64,000 bases of DNA. It comes from Hyphomicrobiaceae bacterium. Lineage in GTDB: Bacteria; Pseudomonadota; Alphaproteobacteria; Rhizobiales; Hyphomicrobiaceae. Each line of letters starts with the position of its first letter. Positions within the stretch are counted from its first letter, which is position 1. The translations under genes and the position numbers were made by a program. Location: the NCBI GenBank assembly GCA_025359185.1, contig JANYHF010000008.1, positions 49,764-113,763 on the forward strand, in the 5' to 3' direction. Below, piece by piece: positions 16,637 through 25,066 of the stretch. The notes under the pieces were generated by a model. The model had not been told where the DNA came from, did no database searches, and was given only the letters and a program-made list of their open reading frames with translations.

Positions 16637-17095
16637 ATGACGTCCATGCGCGCAATCCTGTTGGCGGCAACGGTGGCGGCTTTGGCCGTGCCGGCAGCGC
16701 TCGCGGCCTCTCCCGCTGATATCGCCAAGGCCGTTGATCCTGCCGTTGTTCAGATGGTGACGGGGGGCAATTGGGAAGATGGGGGCAAGAAGGGGTATTA
16801 CCGGGCGGTGATGATTGCCCCGGCCACATCGGCCAGTGGCGCGGAAGTTTATCTGCAATGGTTCCAATCTGCCAAGGACCAAACTACCCCGACGCTGGTG
16901 CTTGAAGTGCCGATCAAGGAGGTTAACGACCTCAAACTGACGGACGCCACGCTGAGTATGGAGACGCTGAAGGCCAACGAATTCATTTTGTATGTTGAGC
17001 CGAATGACCCCTCCAAAGACACCCAGCAGGGTTTTTCGGTGACCGCAACGTCGCCCGGCAAATACACGGCTGTAGCAGGTGCCCTGCCCGAATAG
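16637..17095 (+). CDS. Exported protein of unknown function
   Basis: The ATG at 16637 gives 152 residues with a signal peptide (MRAILLAATVAALAVPAALA, cut before ASPADI). The mature domain is about 130 residues with beta-rich segments (YYRAVMIAPATSASGAEVYLQW, PTLVLEVPIKEVNDLKL, NEFILYVEPNDPSKDTQQGF) and no cysteine. It reads like a compact periplasmic beta protein. No family is recognised. The gene follows the aquaporin by about 70 bases and precedes the helicase. A T6 run after 17180 may belong to a terminator, but no clear stem was found. Confidence 0.65.
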   Translation: MTSMRAILLAATVAALAVPAALAASPADIAKAVDPAVVQMVTGGNWEDGGKKGYYRAVMIAPATSASGAEVYLQWFQSAKDQTTPTLVLEVPIKEVNDLKLTDATLSMETLKANEFILYVEPNDPSKDTQQGFSVTATSPGKYTAVAGALPE

Positions 17096-17255
17096 GCAGG
17101 CTGGCGTTGCGACAAGGAGACTGTGCGCAGCGTGTTGCGTCCCTTGCCCTGATGCGGTACTGGCTGCGCTGACTGCTTGTAGCGTTTTTTCTGCCAAACA
17201 ATTGCGCCTGCATGTGAGACTGTCGTGATGAGATAAGAGGTTGTTCTAAGCCCTC

Positions 17256-19022
17256 ATGGATTTTTCTGATCTCGGCTTGAGCCCGAAAGTGCTCAGCGCC
17301 ATCGCCGCTGCTGGATATACGGTGCCCACGCCCATCCAGGAGCAGGCGATTCCGAGCGCCGTCGTAGGTAAAGATGTGCTCGGTATCGCGCAAACCGGTA
17401 CAGGCAAGACTGCCGGTTATGTTTTGCCAATGCTGACCCGGCTGGAACAAGGCCGCGCCCGCGCCCGGATGCCTCGGTCACTGATTCTGTGCCCGACGCG
17501 CGAGCTGGCCGCCCAGGTGGCTGAGAACTTCGATCGGTACGGTGTCAATCACAAGCTGAACATGGCGTTGCTGATCGGCGGCGTGTCGTTCGATGAGCAA
17601 AACCGCAAACTGGATCGCGGCGCCGATGTGTTGATCGCAACGCCTGGCCGCCTGCTCGACCATTTCCAGCGTGGCAAGCTGTTGATGACCGGCGTTGAAA
17701 TCCTCGTCATCGATGAAGCCGACCGGATGCTCGATATGGGCTTTATCCCCGATATCGAACGCATTTGCAGCCTGTTGCCGCCTGCCCGTCAGACCCTATT
17801 CTTTTCGGCGACGATGCCGCCCGAAATTCAGCGGTTGGTCGATAAATTCTTGCGTGAACCAACCCGCGTCGAAGTCGCCCCGCAGGCTACTGCCGCCAGC
17901 ACCATCGAGCAGCGCTTCAAGTTCGTCGACGGCGCTGATTGGGACAAGCGCGATGCCCTGCGCGAGATGATCCGTGGCGCCGATATCAAGAACGCGATAA
18001 TCTTTTGCAACCGCAAGGTGGATGTCGACATACTCTACAAGTCTCTAGTCAAGCACGGTTTTGATGCCGGTTGTCTGCATGGTGACATGGACCAGCATTC
18101 GCGCACGGCCACACTGGATGGTTTCCGTGCTGGCAACCTTAAATTGTTGGTGGCTAGCGATGTTGCGGCGCGCGGGCTCGACATTCCCGATGTCAGTCAT
18201 GTGTTCAATTTTGACGTGCCTGTCCATGCCGAGGACTACGTGCACCGTATCGGACGGACGGGCCGGGCGGGACGCAAAGGCACGTCGCTGACCCTGGTCA
18301 CGGACGACGGCATCCGTATTCTGGATGAAATTGAAAAGATGCTAAAGATGCCGCTGGAGTGGATCGGCGATCCGCCGCCAGCCGATGCCGGTTCAAAGGC
18401 CCGAAAACGCGGGCGCGGTGGCCGTGGCGAGCGGCCAGCGCCCCGACAGGGCCGGGGCGGACCCCGGCGCGAGGCTCGTGAGCCTCGCCGGGACGCGCCC
18501 GCGCCTACCAGCGACACGCAAGAGCCATTGAGCCAAACCAGCGAATCTGGCAGTGAACCCCGCGCAAGTAGCCGCGAAGGCCGTGTGCCAGGCCGTACAC
18601 GCCGCGACCGTGGACCCAGGCGAGACCGTGTGGCTGAGCCGGTTAGCGCCTTGGAAGCCGCACCGATTGTCCCCGCCAATACTGGTGAATCCCATCCCCG
18701 CCAGGAAGAGCTGCAGCGCCCGCGCGATCGGCAGGCAGAGCGCTCGCAGCCACCGCGTGAACGGCCGCAATCGCGCGCCCGCAGCGAACAGAGCGACAAG
18801 CCGCGCCGTCAAACCCGTGCGCCTCGTGATCCTGCCGCTGAGCCGCCGCTGGGTGCGCCCACCCGCCTCAGCCGGCCGCAACGCGACGATCGCACCCCGC
18901 GTGATGACCACAAGGATCGTCCGCTGCGCCGCGAACGGGACGATAGCGGCCCTTCCGTTATCGGCCTTGGCGACCACATGCCCGATTTCCTGAAGCGCAC
19001 GACCAAGCAGTCCAGCAGTTGA
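17256..19022 (+). CDS. DEAD-box ATP-dependent RNA helicase (RhlE-like)
   Basis: The helicase core covers about residues 1-375: Q motif FSDLGLSPKVLSAIAAAGY with PTPIQ, motif I AQTGTGKT, Ia PTRELAAQ, Ib TPGRLLDH, II DEAD in VIDEADRML, III SAT, IV IIFCNRK, V ARGLDIP and VI HRIGRTGRAG. The remaining 210 residues form a disordered, strongly basic and acidic tail (RKRGRGGRGERPAPRQGRGG and many RxxR/Pro repeats) that ends with the short motif GLGDHMPDFLKR. Tails like this bind RNA without sequence preference. The protein unwinds short RNA duplexes in ribosome assembly, decay or cold adaptation. It is monocistronic and ends convergently with the TfoX-N gene. Confidence 0.94.
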   Translation: MDFSDLGLSPKVLSAIAAAGYTVPTPIQEQAIPSAVVGKDVLGIAQTGTGKTAGYVLPMLTRLEQGRARARMPRSLILCPTRELAAQVAENFDRYGVNHKLNMALLIGGVSFDEQNRKLDRGADVLIATPGRLLDHFQRGKLLMTGVEILVIDEADRMLDMGFIPDIERICSLLPPARQTLFFSATMPPEIQRLVDKFLREPTRVEVAPQATAASTIEQRFKFVDGADWDKRDALREMIRGADIKNAIIFCNRKVDVDILYKSLVKHGFDAGCLHGDMDQHSRTATLDGFRAGNLKLLVASDVAARGLDIPDVSHVFNFDVPVHAEDYVHRIGRTGRAGRKGTSLTLVTDDGIRILDEIEKMLKMPLEWIGDPPPADAGSKARKRGRGGRGERPAPRQGRGGPRREAREPRRDAPAPTSDTQEPLSQTSESGSEPRASSREGRVPGRTRRDRGPRRDRVAEPVSALEAAPIVPANTGESHPRQEELQRPRDRQAERSQPPRERPQSRARSEQSDKPRRQTRAPRDPAAEPPLGAPTRLSRPQRDDRTPRDDHKDRPLRRERDDSGPSVIGLGDHMPDFLKRTTKQSSS

Positions 19023-19042
19023 ATTTGATTCTGCGGGGATGC

Positions 19043-19408
19043 TCAAGCGCTCTTAACCGCTTTGGACTTTGGCTTGGTTGTCTTGCGTTCGGTCACGTTC
19101 ATCGCCTCGCGGGCCCAGGCCAACAGCTCGTCAGGCTCATCAAACAGCCGGTCCGGACAGCGGCTGTAATTTGCCATCGTCATCGGGCCGTTCTTGGACG
19201 GATACACCAAAGGCCCCATGCCCTCGTTCTCAAACTTCGCCTTCGTGCTATCATCGGCCTTGAAATAAATCGCATCATCGTCCAGAAGCGCGAAAATCTT
19301 GCCGCTGGCATAAATGCTGGCACCGCCGAACATGCGCTTGATCTCGATCGGGCCGAGGGGGGCCAGCTGCTCGGCAATAAACGATTTGAAACTGTGGGAA
19401 AGAGTCAT
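19043..19408 (-). CDS. TfoX N-terminal domain protein
   Basis: From ATG 19408 the product has 121 residues. The TfoX-N signature is visible: FIAEQLAPLGPIEIKRMFGG, then ASIYASGKIFALLDDDAIYF, ending with a Lys-rich tail (ERKTTKPKSKAVKSA). In Pasteurellaceae TfoX/Sxy is a competence regulator, but stand-alone TfoX-N proteins like this are widespread in alphaproteobacteria with no proven role. It is convergent with the helicase and divergent from infA. Confidence 0.85.
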   Translation of the reverse strand: MTLSHSFKSFIAEQLAPLGPIEIKRMFGGASIYASGKIFALLDDDAIYFKADDSTKAKFENEGMGPLVYPSKNGPMTMANYSRCPDRLFDEPDELLAWAREAMNVTERKTTKPKSKAVKSA

Positions 19409-19513
19409 CGGACGGCCCTTGGAGCGTTGGCAGTGACACAGCAAACGCGACTTGATCTATCGCCCGCATCTTAGCATGGTTCTGCCCAAATTCGGGCCGC
19501 AACGAGAGGTTTC

Positions 19514-19732
19514 ATGGCCAAGGAAGAATTGTTGGAGTTCCCAGGGGTGGTGAGCGAGCTGCTGCCCAACGCTACATTCCGGGTCAAGCTGGAAAACGGG
19601 CATGAGGTCGTCGCGCACACCGCCGGCCGTATGCGCAAGAACCGGATCCGGGTCCTGGCCGGCGACAAGGTGCAGGTGGAGATGACGCCCTATGACCTCA
19701 CCAAAGGCCGGATCACTTACCGTTTTAAGTAG
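19514..19732 (+). CDS. infA: Translation initiation factor IF-1
   Basis: The 72-residue protein is a single S1/OB fold: [20 protein letters not shown], then [40 protein letters not shown] and the conserved end [10 protein letters not shown]. The length is exactly that of the family. It binds the ribosomal A site during initiation. The infA-maf-yacG string is typical of Hyphomicrobiales and argues for one transcription unit. Confidence 0.98.
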   Translation: MAKEELLEFPGVVSELLPNATFRVKLENGHEVVAHTAGRMRKNRIRVLAGDKVQVEMTPYDLTKGRITYRFK

Positions 19733-19859
19733 GCTTGGCTGGCCGTTCCGGCGGGCCACGGCGCCCGATGGTGGCGAACGGACTGCCAATCACTGGCGGC
19801 CAACGAGCTTGCGCTCAGAGGGTGCGGCAGCGTCGGCTGCTGCGCGCAAATCGGGCGTG

Positions 19860-20489
19860 CGGCCACGGCTGGTGCTCGCCAGTGCCTCGCCCCGCCGGAT
19901 GCAGCTGCTCGCCCAGGTCGGCATCGAACCCGACGCCTTGCGCCCGGCCCAAATCGACGAGACCCCCCTCAAAGGCGAGTTGCCGCGCCGATACGCCTTG
20001 CGCGTCTCCTACGAGAAGGCCTTGGCCGCGCGCGAGATGATCTCCAACGATCCCGAACTTGCTGATGCGTTTGTGTTGGCGGCAGATACGGTGGTTGCGC
20101 ATAACCGCCGTATCCTGATCAAGCCCCGCTCGGTGGATGAGGCGCTGGCATCGCTCAGGCTGTTGTCTGGCCGCGCGCACCGCGTCTACACCGCCGTGCA
20201 GCTGATCCGCCCCGATGACAAAATCCGCAGCAAGGTCGTTGTCACACGGGTGCGCTTCAAGCGGCTGTCGGCCGATGAGATGGATAGCTATATCGCCTCG
20301 CGCGAGTGGAAGGACAAAGCCGGCGGTTACGCAATCCAGGGTATCGCGGCGGCGTTCGTGCGCAAGATCTCCGGGTCTTATACCAATGTCGTCGGGTTGC
20401 CGTTGCATGAGGTCGTGCTGATGCTCAATGGTGAAGGCTTCCCGATCCATTTCAACTGGCTGCGCTTCAGCGACAGCTCCGGGGACTGA
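19860..20489 (+). CDS. maf: Maf-family nucleoside triphosphate pyrophosphatase
   Basis: The protein hydrolyses non-canonical or pyrimidine nucleoside triphosphates and is linked to septum control. Motifs in order: [53 protein letters not shown] and [19 protein letters not shown] at 19860 places [10 protein letters not shown] at residue 5, where family members usually have it, and gives 209 residues. A TTG at 19809 or an ATG at 19692 that overlaps infA are alternatives; none has a convincing ribosome site. It lies between infA and yacG. Confidence 0.9.
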   Translation, partial: RPRLVLASASPRRMQLLAQVGIEPDALRPAQIDETPLKGELPRRYALRVSYEKALAAREMISNDPELADAFVLAADTVVAHNRRILIKPRSVDEALASLRLLSGRAHRVYTAVQLIRPDDKIRSKVVVTRVRFKRLSADEMDSYIASREWKDKAGGYAIQGIAAAFVRKISGSYTNVVGLPLHEVVLMLNGEGFPIHFNWLRFSDSSGD

Positions 20490-20496
20490 GGCCGCA

Positions 20497-20691
20497 ATGT
20501 CCGACGCCAAATCCCGCTGCCCCGAATGCCGTGATGTTGCAGACCCGGCCTTCCGTCCCTTCTGCTCCAAGCGCTGCGCCGACGTCGATCTGGCCCGCTG
20601 GTTGACCGGCGGCTATGCCATCCCCGCCACAGATGTTGCAGGTGATGATGCGGAGGACGATAGTCCGTCGCCGCCGCGTGAAACGCATTGA
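20497..20691 (+). CDS. yacG: DNA gyrase inhibitor YacG
   Basis: This 64-residue zinc protein binds the GyrB C-terminal domain and blocks gyrase on DNA, as shown for the E. coli homologue. Four zinc cysteines are present (RCPECR and FCSKRC), followed by the usual DLARWLTGGYAIP. The rest is acidic. It starts seven bases after the maf stop and ends 14 bases from the stop of the convergent GltS-like gene. Confidence 0.95.
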   Translation: MSDAKSRCPECRDVADPAFRPFCSKRCADVDLARWLTGGYAIPATDVAGDDAEDDSPSPPRETH

Positions 20692-20705
20692 TATCAAGTG
20701 AGATA

Positions 20706-22331
20706 TCAAAACGCTGCTTCGAACGTTTCGGCGCGTGCCATGGCCCAGGCAGCCCGGAATCGCGGATCGTCCGTTCCCTCTAGCAGTTCCCCAGGTTTCA
20801 GCCCGCGATACAGCTCGGCAAAAGTCTTGATCTCGCTCGGGCTGACGCGGCGTGACACGTGGTGGGGCGTGAAGCCGTTGGGGTGGTCCAGCCCTGCGGC
20901 TGCGACCACTTCGGCCAGCGAGGCAACGGTCGCTTTGTGGAAATTGGCAACGCGGATGGCTTTGTCGGTGACCACCAGCGCGCGCTGGCGGCCAGGGTCC
21001 TGGGTTGCCACGCCAACAGGACAGCGGTCCGTGTGACAGCTTTGCGACTGGATGCAGCCGATGGCGAACATGAAGCCGCGCGCCGCGTTGCACCAGTCCG
21101 CACCCAGCGCAAAGGCCCGGGCAATGTCGAAGCCGGTGACAATCTTGCCCGCTGCGCCAATGCGAATGCGGTCGCGCAGGCCCACACCCACGAGGGCATT
21201 GTGAACAAGGCTCAAGCCCTCGCGCATGGGCATCCCGAGATGATCGATGAATTCCTGCGGGGCCGCACCCGTGCCTCCTTCTTTGCCATCGACAACGATG
21301 AAGTCGGGCGTAAGTCCCGTGGCCAGCATGGCTTTGCAGATGGACAGAAACTCATGCGGGTGGCCGATACAGAGTTTGAACCCAGCGGGTTTGCCGCCCG
21401 AAAGCTGCCGGAGCTGGCCGACCACCTGCAATAGTTCTATGGGTGTACTGAACACCGAATGCCGGGCGGGCGAGATGCAGTCCTTGCCCTCAGGCACGCC
21501 ACGGATGCACGCAATCTCGGCGCTGACTTTAGCCCCAGGCAGCACCCCGCCGTGGCCGGGTTTGGCCCCCTGGCTCAGTTTCAACTCAACCATCTTGACC
21601 TGATCAAGCCCGGCAGTCGCAGCGAATTTTTCAGAGGAGAACGTCCCATCGTCGTTCCGGCAGCCGAAATACCCTGAGCCGATTTCCCAGATAATGTCGC
21701 CACCGCCCGCCCTGTGATAAGGGCTGAGCCCGCCTTCCCCCGTGTCCTGCGCAAAACCACCCGACTGTGCGCCTGTGCTAAGCGCCTTGATGGCATTGGC
21801 GCTCAGTGCGCCAAAGCTCATGGCCGAGATGTTGAACACCGAGGCGTTGTAAGCCTGGGTGCAATCGGGCCCACCTACCATCACCCGAAAACCCTCCTTG
21901 GCGACCGGGCGCGGCGCAATCGAATGGTTCAACCACTCGAAATTATCGGCATAGACGTCGGCCTGGGTGCCGAACGGGCGCTTGTCGAGCACCATCTTGG
22001 CCCGTTGGTAAACGATAGCGCGGGTATCGCGGCTGAAGGGGGTGCCATCGGTCTCGCCTTCGAAGAAATACTGCCGCATCTCTGGTCGAATTTCTTCGAA
22101 AATGAAGCGCAAATGCGCGGCGATGGGATAATTGCGCAGGATCGAGGAACGGGTTTGAATAAGATCGCGAATGCCAACGATGGCGAGCCCACCGCAGACG
22201 ATGACGGGTATCAGCAGAACCTCGATCAGGTTATGATGTAGGACCATCTCGCTGATGAGCAGCGCGGTTATGACCAGGACGAGCGTCAGCAGCAGGAACC
22301 GTGGTGTGAACGGCAGACCGAGCCAAGACAT
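20706..22331 (-). CDS. FMN-binding glutamate synthase-domain oxidoreductase, membrane anchored
   Basis: The 541-residue product starts with two hydrophobic spans (about residues 11-28 and 37-55), followed by a glutamate-synthase FMN/Fe-S barrel. The family features are FNISAMSFGALSANAIKALS, GGLSPYHRAGGGDIIWEIGS, DGKEGGTGAAPQEFIDHLG and a cysteine cluster CIQSQSCHTDRCPVG that resembles the 3Fe-4S site of GltS. It lacks the glutaminase half of GltB, so it does not make glutamate from glutamine by itself. Members of this stand-alone group have uncertain substrates. It is divergent from phnW, 96 bases apart, so shared regulation is possible. Confidence 0.9.
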   Translation of the reverse strand: MSWLGLPFTPRFLLLTLVLVITALLISEMVLHHNLIEVLLIPVIVCGGLAIVGIRDLIQTRSSILRNYPIAAHLRFIFEEIRPEMRQYFFEGETDGTPFSRDTRAIVYQRAKMVLDKRPFGTQADVYADNFEWLNHSIAPRPVAKEGFRVMVGGPDCTQAYNASVFNISAMSFGALSANAIKALSTGAQSGGFAQDTGEGGLSPYHRAGGGDIIWEIGSGYFGCRNDDGTFSSEKFAATAGLDQVKMVELKLSQGAKPGHGGVLPGAKVSAEIACIRGVPEGKDCISPARHSVFSTPIELLQVVGQLRQLSGGKPAGFKLCIGHPHEFLSICKAMLATGLTPDFIVVDGKEGGTGAAPQEFIDHLGMPMREGLSLVHNALVGVGLRDRIRIGAAGKIVTGFDIARAFALGADWCNAARGFMFAIGCIQSQSCHTDRCPVGVATQDPGRQRALVVTDKAIRVANFHKATVASLAEVVAAAGLDHPNGFTPHHVSRRVSPSEIKTFAELYRGLKPGELLEGTDDPRFRAAWAMARAETFEAAF

Positions 22332-22427
22332 GCATTATCCCCATTCAAGACCACACACTGGAATGGATGGCCCGCCAATTTCACACTAAGATGACACAAC
22401 GCCGTTTGCGCACGAGGTCTAAATACG

Positions 22428-23573
22428 ATGTCAGCTGCTCAGGCCCCCCATGGCCGTTCGGAAACCGGCGACGCGCTTTTGTTGACGCCGGGTCCGCTGA
22501 CCACCTCCAAGTCCGTCAAAGAGGTGATGGTGCACGACTGGGGTTCTCGGGACGCTGCGTTCCTCAAGATCAACCGCGAGGTGCTGGAATGGCTGCCCGG
22601 CATCATCAACGCAGCGGGAGACTATGTGACCGTGCCGATGCAAGGGTCCGGCACATTCGCGGTTGAAGCAATGCTGACAACGTTCGTGCCCCCGACGCGA
22701 AAATGCCTCGTACTGATCAACGGCGCCTATGGCTTACGTGCCAAGAAGATCCTCGACATCGCACGCCGCGCCAGCGTTGTGCATCAGACGCCCGAAGACG
22801 TGCCGCCGGACCTTGCCGAGGTGGATCACATTCTGTGCGCCGATAAGACCATCACCCATGTCTTTGCCGTACATTGTGAGACCACGAGCGGCATCCTCAA
22901 TCCTATCGAAGCCATCGGCGCGCTGGTGCGCAAGCATGGCCGTAGCTTGTTGCTCGACAGCATGTCCGCCTTCGGCGCGTTGCCCATTGATCTCAACACC
23001 ATTGGCTTCGATGCGGTGGCGGCATCGTCCAACAAATGCATCGAAGGCGTGCCGGGCTTAGGCTTCGTCATCGCCAGCCCGGCAGCGCTGGACAAGACGG
23101 CGGGCAACGCAACGACGCTGGTGCTCGATCTCTACGACCAATGGCAAAACTTCGCAAAGACTGGCCAATACCGCTTCACGCCGCCAATCCACGTCATTGT
23201 CGCGTTCCACAAGGCGCTGGAGGAGTTCTTTGCCGAGGGCGGACAGCCGGGGCGCGGCAAGCGATATGCTGAGAATGCGCGCGTGCTGATCGAGGGAATG
23301 CGGGAGCTCGGCTTCAAGCCGCTGCTGAAACCGCAATTGCAGGCGCCGATTATCGCGACCTTCCATATGCCCACGGACAAGGCCTTCGTGTTCCAGACTT
23401 TCTACGACGCGTTGAAGGATCGCGGTTATGTTATCTATCCGGGCAAGCTCACGGTGGCCGACAGCTTTCGCATCGGCTGTATTGGCCGGCTGAATGCGGG
23501 GCATATGCGCGACGCGCTGGCCGCGATTGGGGAGGTGATTGGGGAGATGAAGGTCAGTAGAAAGAGGGATTAG
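22428..23573 (+). CDS. phnW: 2-aminoethylphosphonate--pyruvate transaminase PhnW
   Basis: This class V PLP aminotransferase converts 2-aminoethylphosphonate and pyruvate into phosphonoacetaldehyde and alanine. The product has 381 residues. The PhnW signature LLTPGPLTTSKSVKEVMVHD followed by WGSRDAAF is present. Next come VPMQGSGTFAVEAML, HCETTSGILNPIEA, DSMSAFGALPIDL (PLP aspartate) and ASSNKCIEGVPGLGFV with the Schiff-base lysine. These separate it from serine-glyoxylate transaminases. The stop codon TAG lies inside the left arm of a 35-bp palindrome that separates it from phnA. phnY lies 13 kb away at 36922, so the pathway is complete but split. Confidence 0.94.
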   Translation: MSAAQAPHGRSETGDALLLTPGPLTTSKSVKEVMVHDWGSRDAAFLKINREVLEWLPGIINAAGDYVTVPMQGSGTFAVEAMLTTFVPPTRKCLVLINGAYGLRAKKILDIARRASVVHQTPEDVPPDLAEVDHILCADKTITHVFAVHCETTSGILNPIEAIGALVRKHGRSLLLDSMSAFGALPIDLNTIGFDAVAASSNKCIEGVPGLGFVIASPAALDKTAGNATTLVLDLYDQWQNFAKTGQYRFTPPIHVIVAFHKALEEFFAEGGQPGRGKRYAENARVLIEGMRELGFKPLLKPQLQAPIIATFHMPTDKAFVFQTFYDALKDRGYVIYPGKLTVADSFRIGCIGRLNAGHMRDALAAIGEVIGEMKVSRKRD

Positions 23574-23653
23574 AGAGTAGGGATTAGGATTAGGGAAAGG
23601 AAAAGGGGACCGCTCCTGCTTTCCCTAATCCCTAATCCCTACCCTCTAATCCC
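23566..23653. repeat. Near-perfect 35-bp palindrome between phnW and phnA
   Basis: The left arm 23566-23599 (starting GGGATTAGAGAGTAGGGATT) pairs with 23619-23653 with one mismatch and one single-base gap, around a 19-base spacer. The phnW stop codon is inside the left arm. The strand asymmetry (polypurine then polypyrimidine) and repeated AGGGATT units suggest a mobile or repeat-derived element. It could form a strong RNA hairpin between the two phosphonate genes. Confidence 0.8.
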
Positions 23654-23679
23654 TCTGACTACTTTTCAAGGCAATCTTC

Positions 23680-24921
23680 ATGCCCCACCCCGCCACCATT
23701 ACCTGCAACGGCCGCGACTACTGCTGGCCGTCCGCCCCCACCGTCGTCATCTGCATCGACGGCTCGGAGCCCGGCTACATCGAGGCCACCATCGAGGCTG
23801 GCCGCGCACCCACATTTGCACGCTTCATGCGCGACGGCGCTAACCTGATCGGCGAAAGCGCGATCCCCAGTTTTACCAATCCGAACAATCTCTCCATCAT
23901 CACCGGCCGCCCGCCCTCCGTGCACGGCATAGCGGGCAACTTCTTCTTCGACCCTGCTACCGGCACCGAAGTGATGATGAATGACCCGAAGTTTCTCCGA
24001 TCGCCCACGATCCTGAGGGCGTTCCATGATGCAGGCGCCAAAGTCGCCATGGTGACCGCCAAGGACAAACTGCGGCTGTTGTTGTCGCACGGGCTCGACT
24101 TTGGGCCGGGAAGGGCCATCGCGTTTTCATCTGAGAAAGCCGATACGGCGACGGTCCGTGACAACGGCATGGATCAGATCCTGGGCAGTGTGGGTTTGCC
24201 GCTGCCCGAAGTCTATTCCGCTGATTTGTCGGAGTTCGTGTTCGCTGCCGGGGTCAAACTGCTGGCAACGTTCAGGCCGGACCTGATGTATCTGTCGACA
24301 ACGGACTATATCCAGCATAAGACCGGCCCCGGCACCAAAATCGCAAACGACTTTTACGCCATGATCGACCGTTACCTCGCCAGCATGGATGCGCTGGGTG
24401 CCATCATCGTGGCCACCGCCGATCATGGCATGAACGACAAGCATAAGGCCGATGGCTCGCCTGAGGTGATTTATCTGCAAAGCCTGTTGGATGACTGGCT
24501 GGGCATCGGCATCGGACGTGTAATCCTGCCGATCACCGATCCCTATGTCGCCCATCATGGCGCCCTCGGCTCGTTTGCGACGGTCTATCTGCCGGCTACT
24601 GCCAATGTCGAGGCAATCGCCAACCGCTTACGCCCTATTGCCGGCGTTGACCTTGTGCTGACTCGCGCCGAGGCCTGCAACCGCTTCGAACTGCCGCCCG
24701 ACCGAATCGGCGATCTGGTGGTTCTGTCGGGCAAGCACATGACGCTCGGCACGTCGGTGGCCCGGCACGATCTCTCAGGGCTGGACGAGCCCTTGCGCTC
24801 ACATGGCGGCTTGGAGGAGCAGCGCGTGCCGATGCTTGCCAACCGCAAGGTCACCATCCCCGCCGGGCACACCTTACGCAATTACGACGTGTTCGACGTC
24901 GCGCTGAACCGGGTGGTCTAG
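23680..24921 (+). CDS. phnA: Phosphonoacetate hydrolase PhnA
   Basis: This zinc hydrolase of the alkaline phosphatase superfamily cleaves the C-P bond of phosphonoacetate to acetate and phosphate. The 413 residues match the family length. Metal and nucleophile motifs are ICIDGSEPGY (Asp), PSFTNPNNLS (nucleophilic Thr), YLSTTDYIQHK (Asp and His), VATADHGMNDKHKADGS (Asp-His) and LRSHGGLEEQRVP (His). It follows phnW on the same strand. PhnA needs PhnY to make its substrate from phosphonoacetaldehyde, and phnY is found at 36922-38373. The product supplies phosphate without a C-P lyase. Confidence 0.93.
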   Translation: MPHPATITCNGRDYCWPSAPTVVICIDGSEPGYIEATIEAGRAPTFARFMRDGANLIGESAIPSFTNPNNLSIITGRPPSVHGIAGNFFFDPATGTEVMMNDPKFLRSPTILRAFHDAGAKVAMVTAKDKLRLLLSHGLDFGPGRAIAFSSEKADTATVRDNGMDQILGSVGLPLPEVYSADLSEFVFAAGVKLLATFRPDLMYLSTTDYIQHKTGPGTKIANDFYAMIDRYLASMDALGAIIVATADHGMNDKHKADGSPEVIYLQSLLDDWLGIGIGRVILPITDPYVAHHGALGSFATVYLPATANVEAIANRLRPIAGVDLVLTRAEACNRFELPPDRIGDLVVLSGKHMTLGTSVARHDLSGLDEPLRSHGGLEEQRVPMLANRKVTIPAGHTLRNYDVFDVALNRVV

Positions 24922-24924
24922 GAT

Positions 24925-25049
24925 TTTCCCGCCCCAGCCCCATCTTGTCTCTCCTCCCTCAAGAGGGAAGGGACGCAAGCGCCGCAACTCCGATTCCAGC
25001 GTCGCCTCCCCCTTGAAGGGGGAGGAACAAGGTGGGGGTGGGCGGGAAA
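24925..25049. repeat. Long intergenic palindrome between phnA and the CDF gene
   Basis: The ends TTTCCCGCC (24925) and GGCGGGAAA (25041-25049) pair exactly. The inner sequence CCCCATCTTGTCTCTCCTCC pairs imperfectly with the GGAGGAACAAGGTGGGG near 25021-25038. The 125-base unit resembles in layout and partly in sequence the element at 14231-14331. Here it lies between the convergent phnA and CDF genes and could end both transcripts. Confidence 0.7.
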
Positions 25050-25066
25050 GTCTTACGCCGCCGCCG

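Noticed and set aside
23574..23679. Rho-independent terminator between phnW and phnA
   Set aside because: The hairpin is strong, but it is too long and lacks a T-run, so it is reported as a repeat rather than as a terminator.
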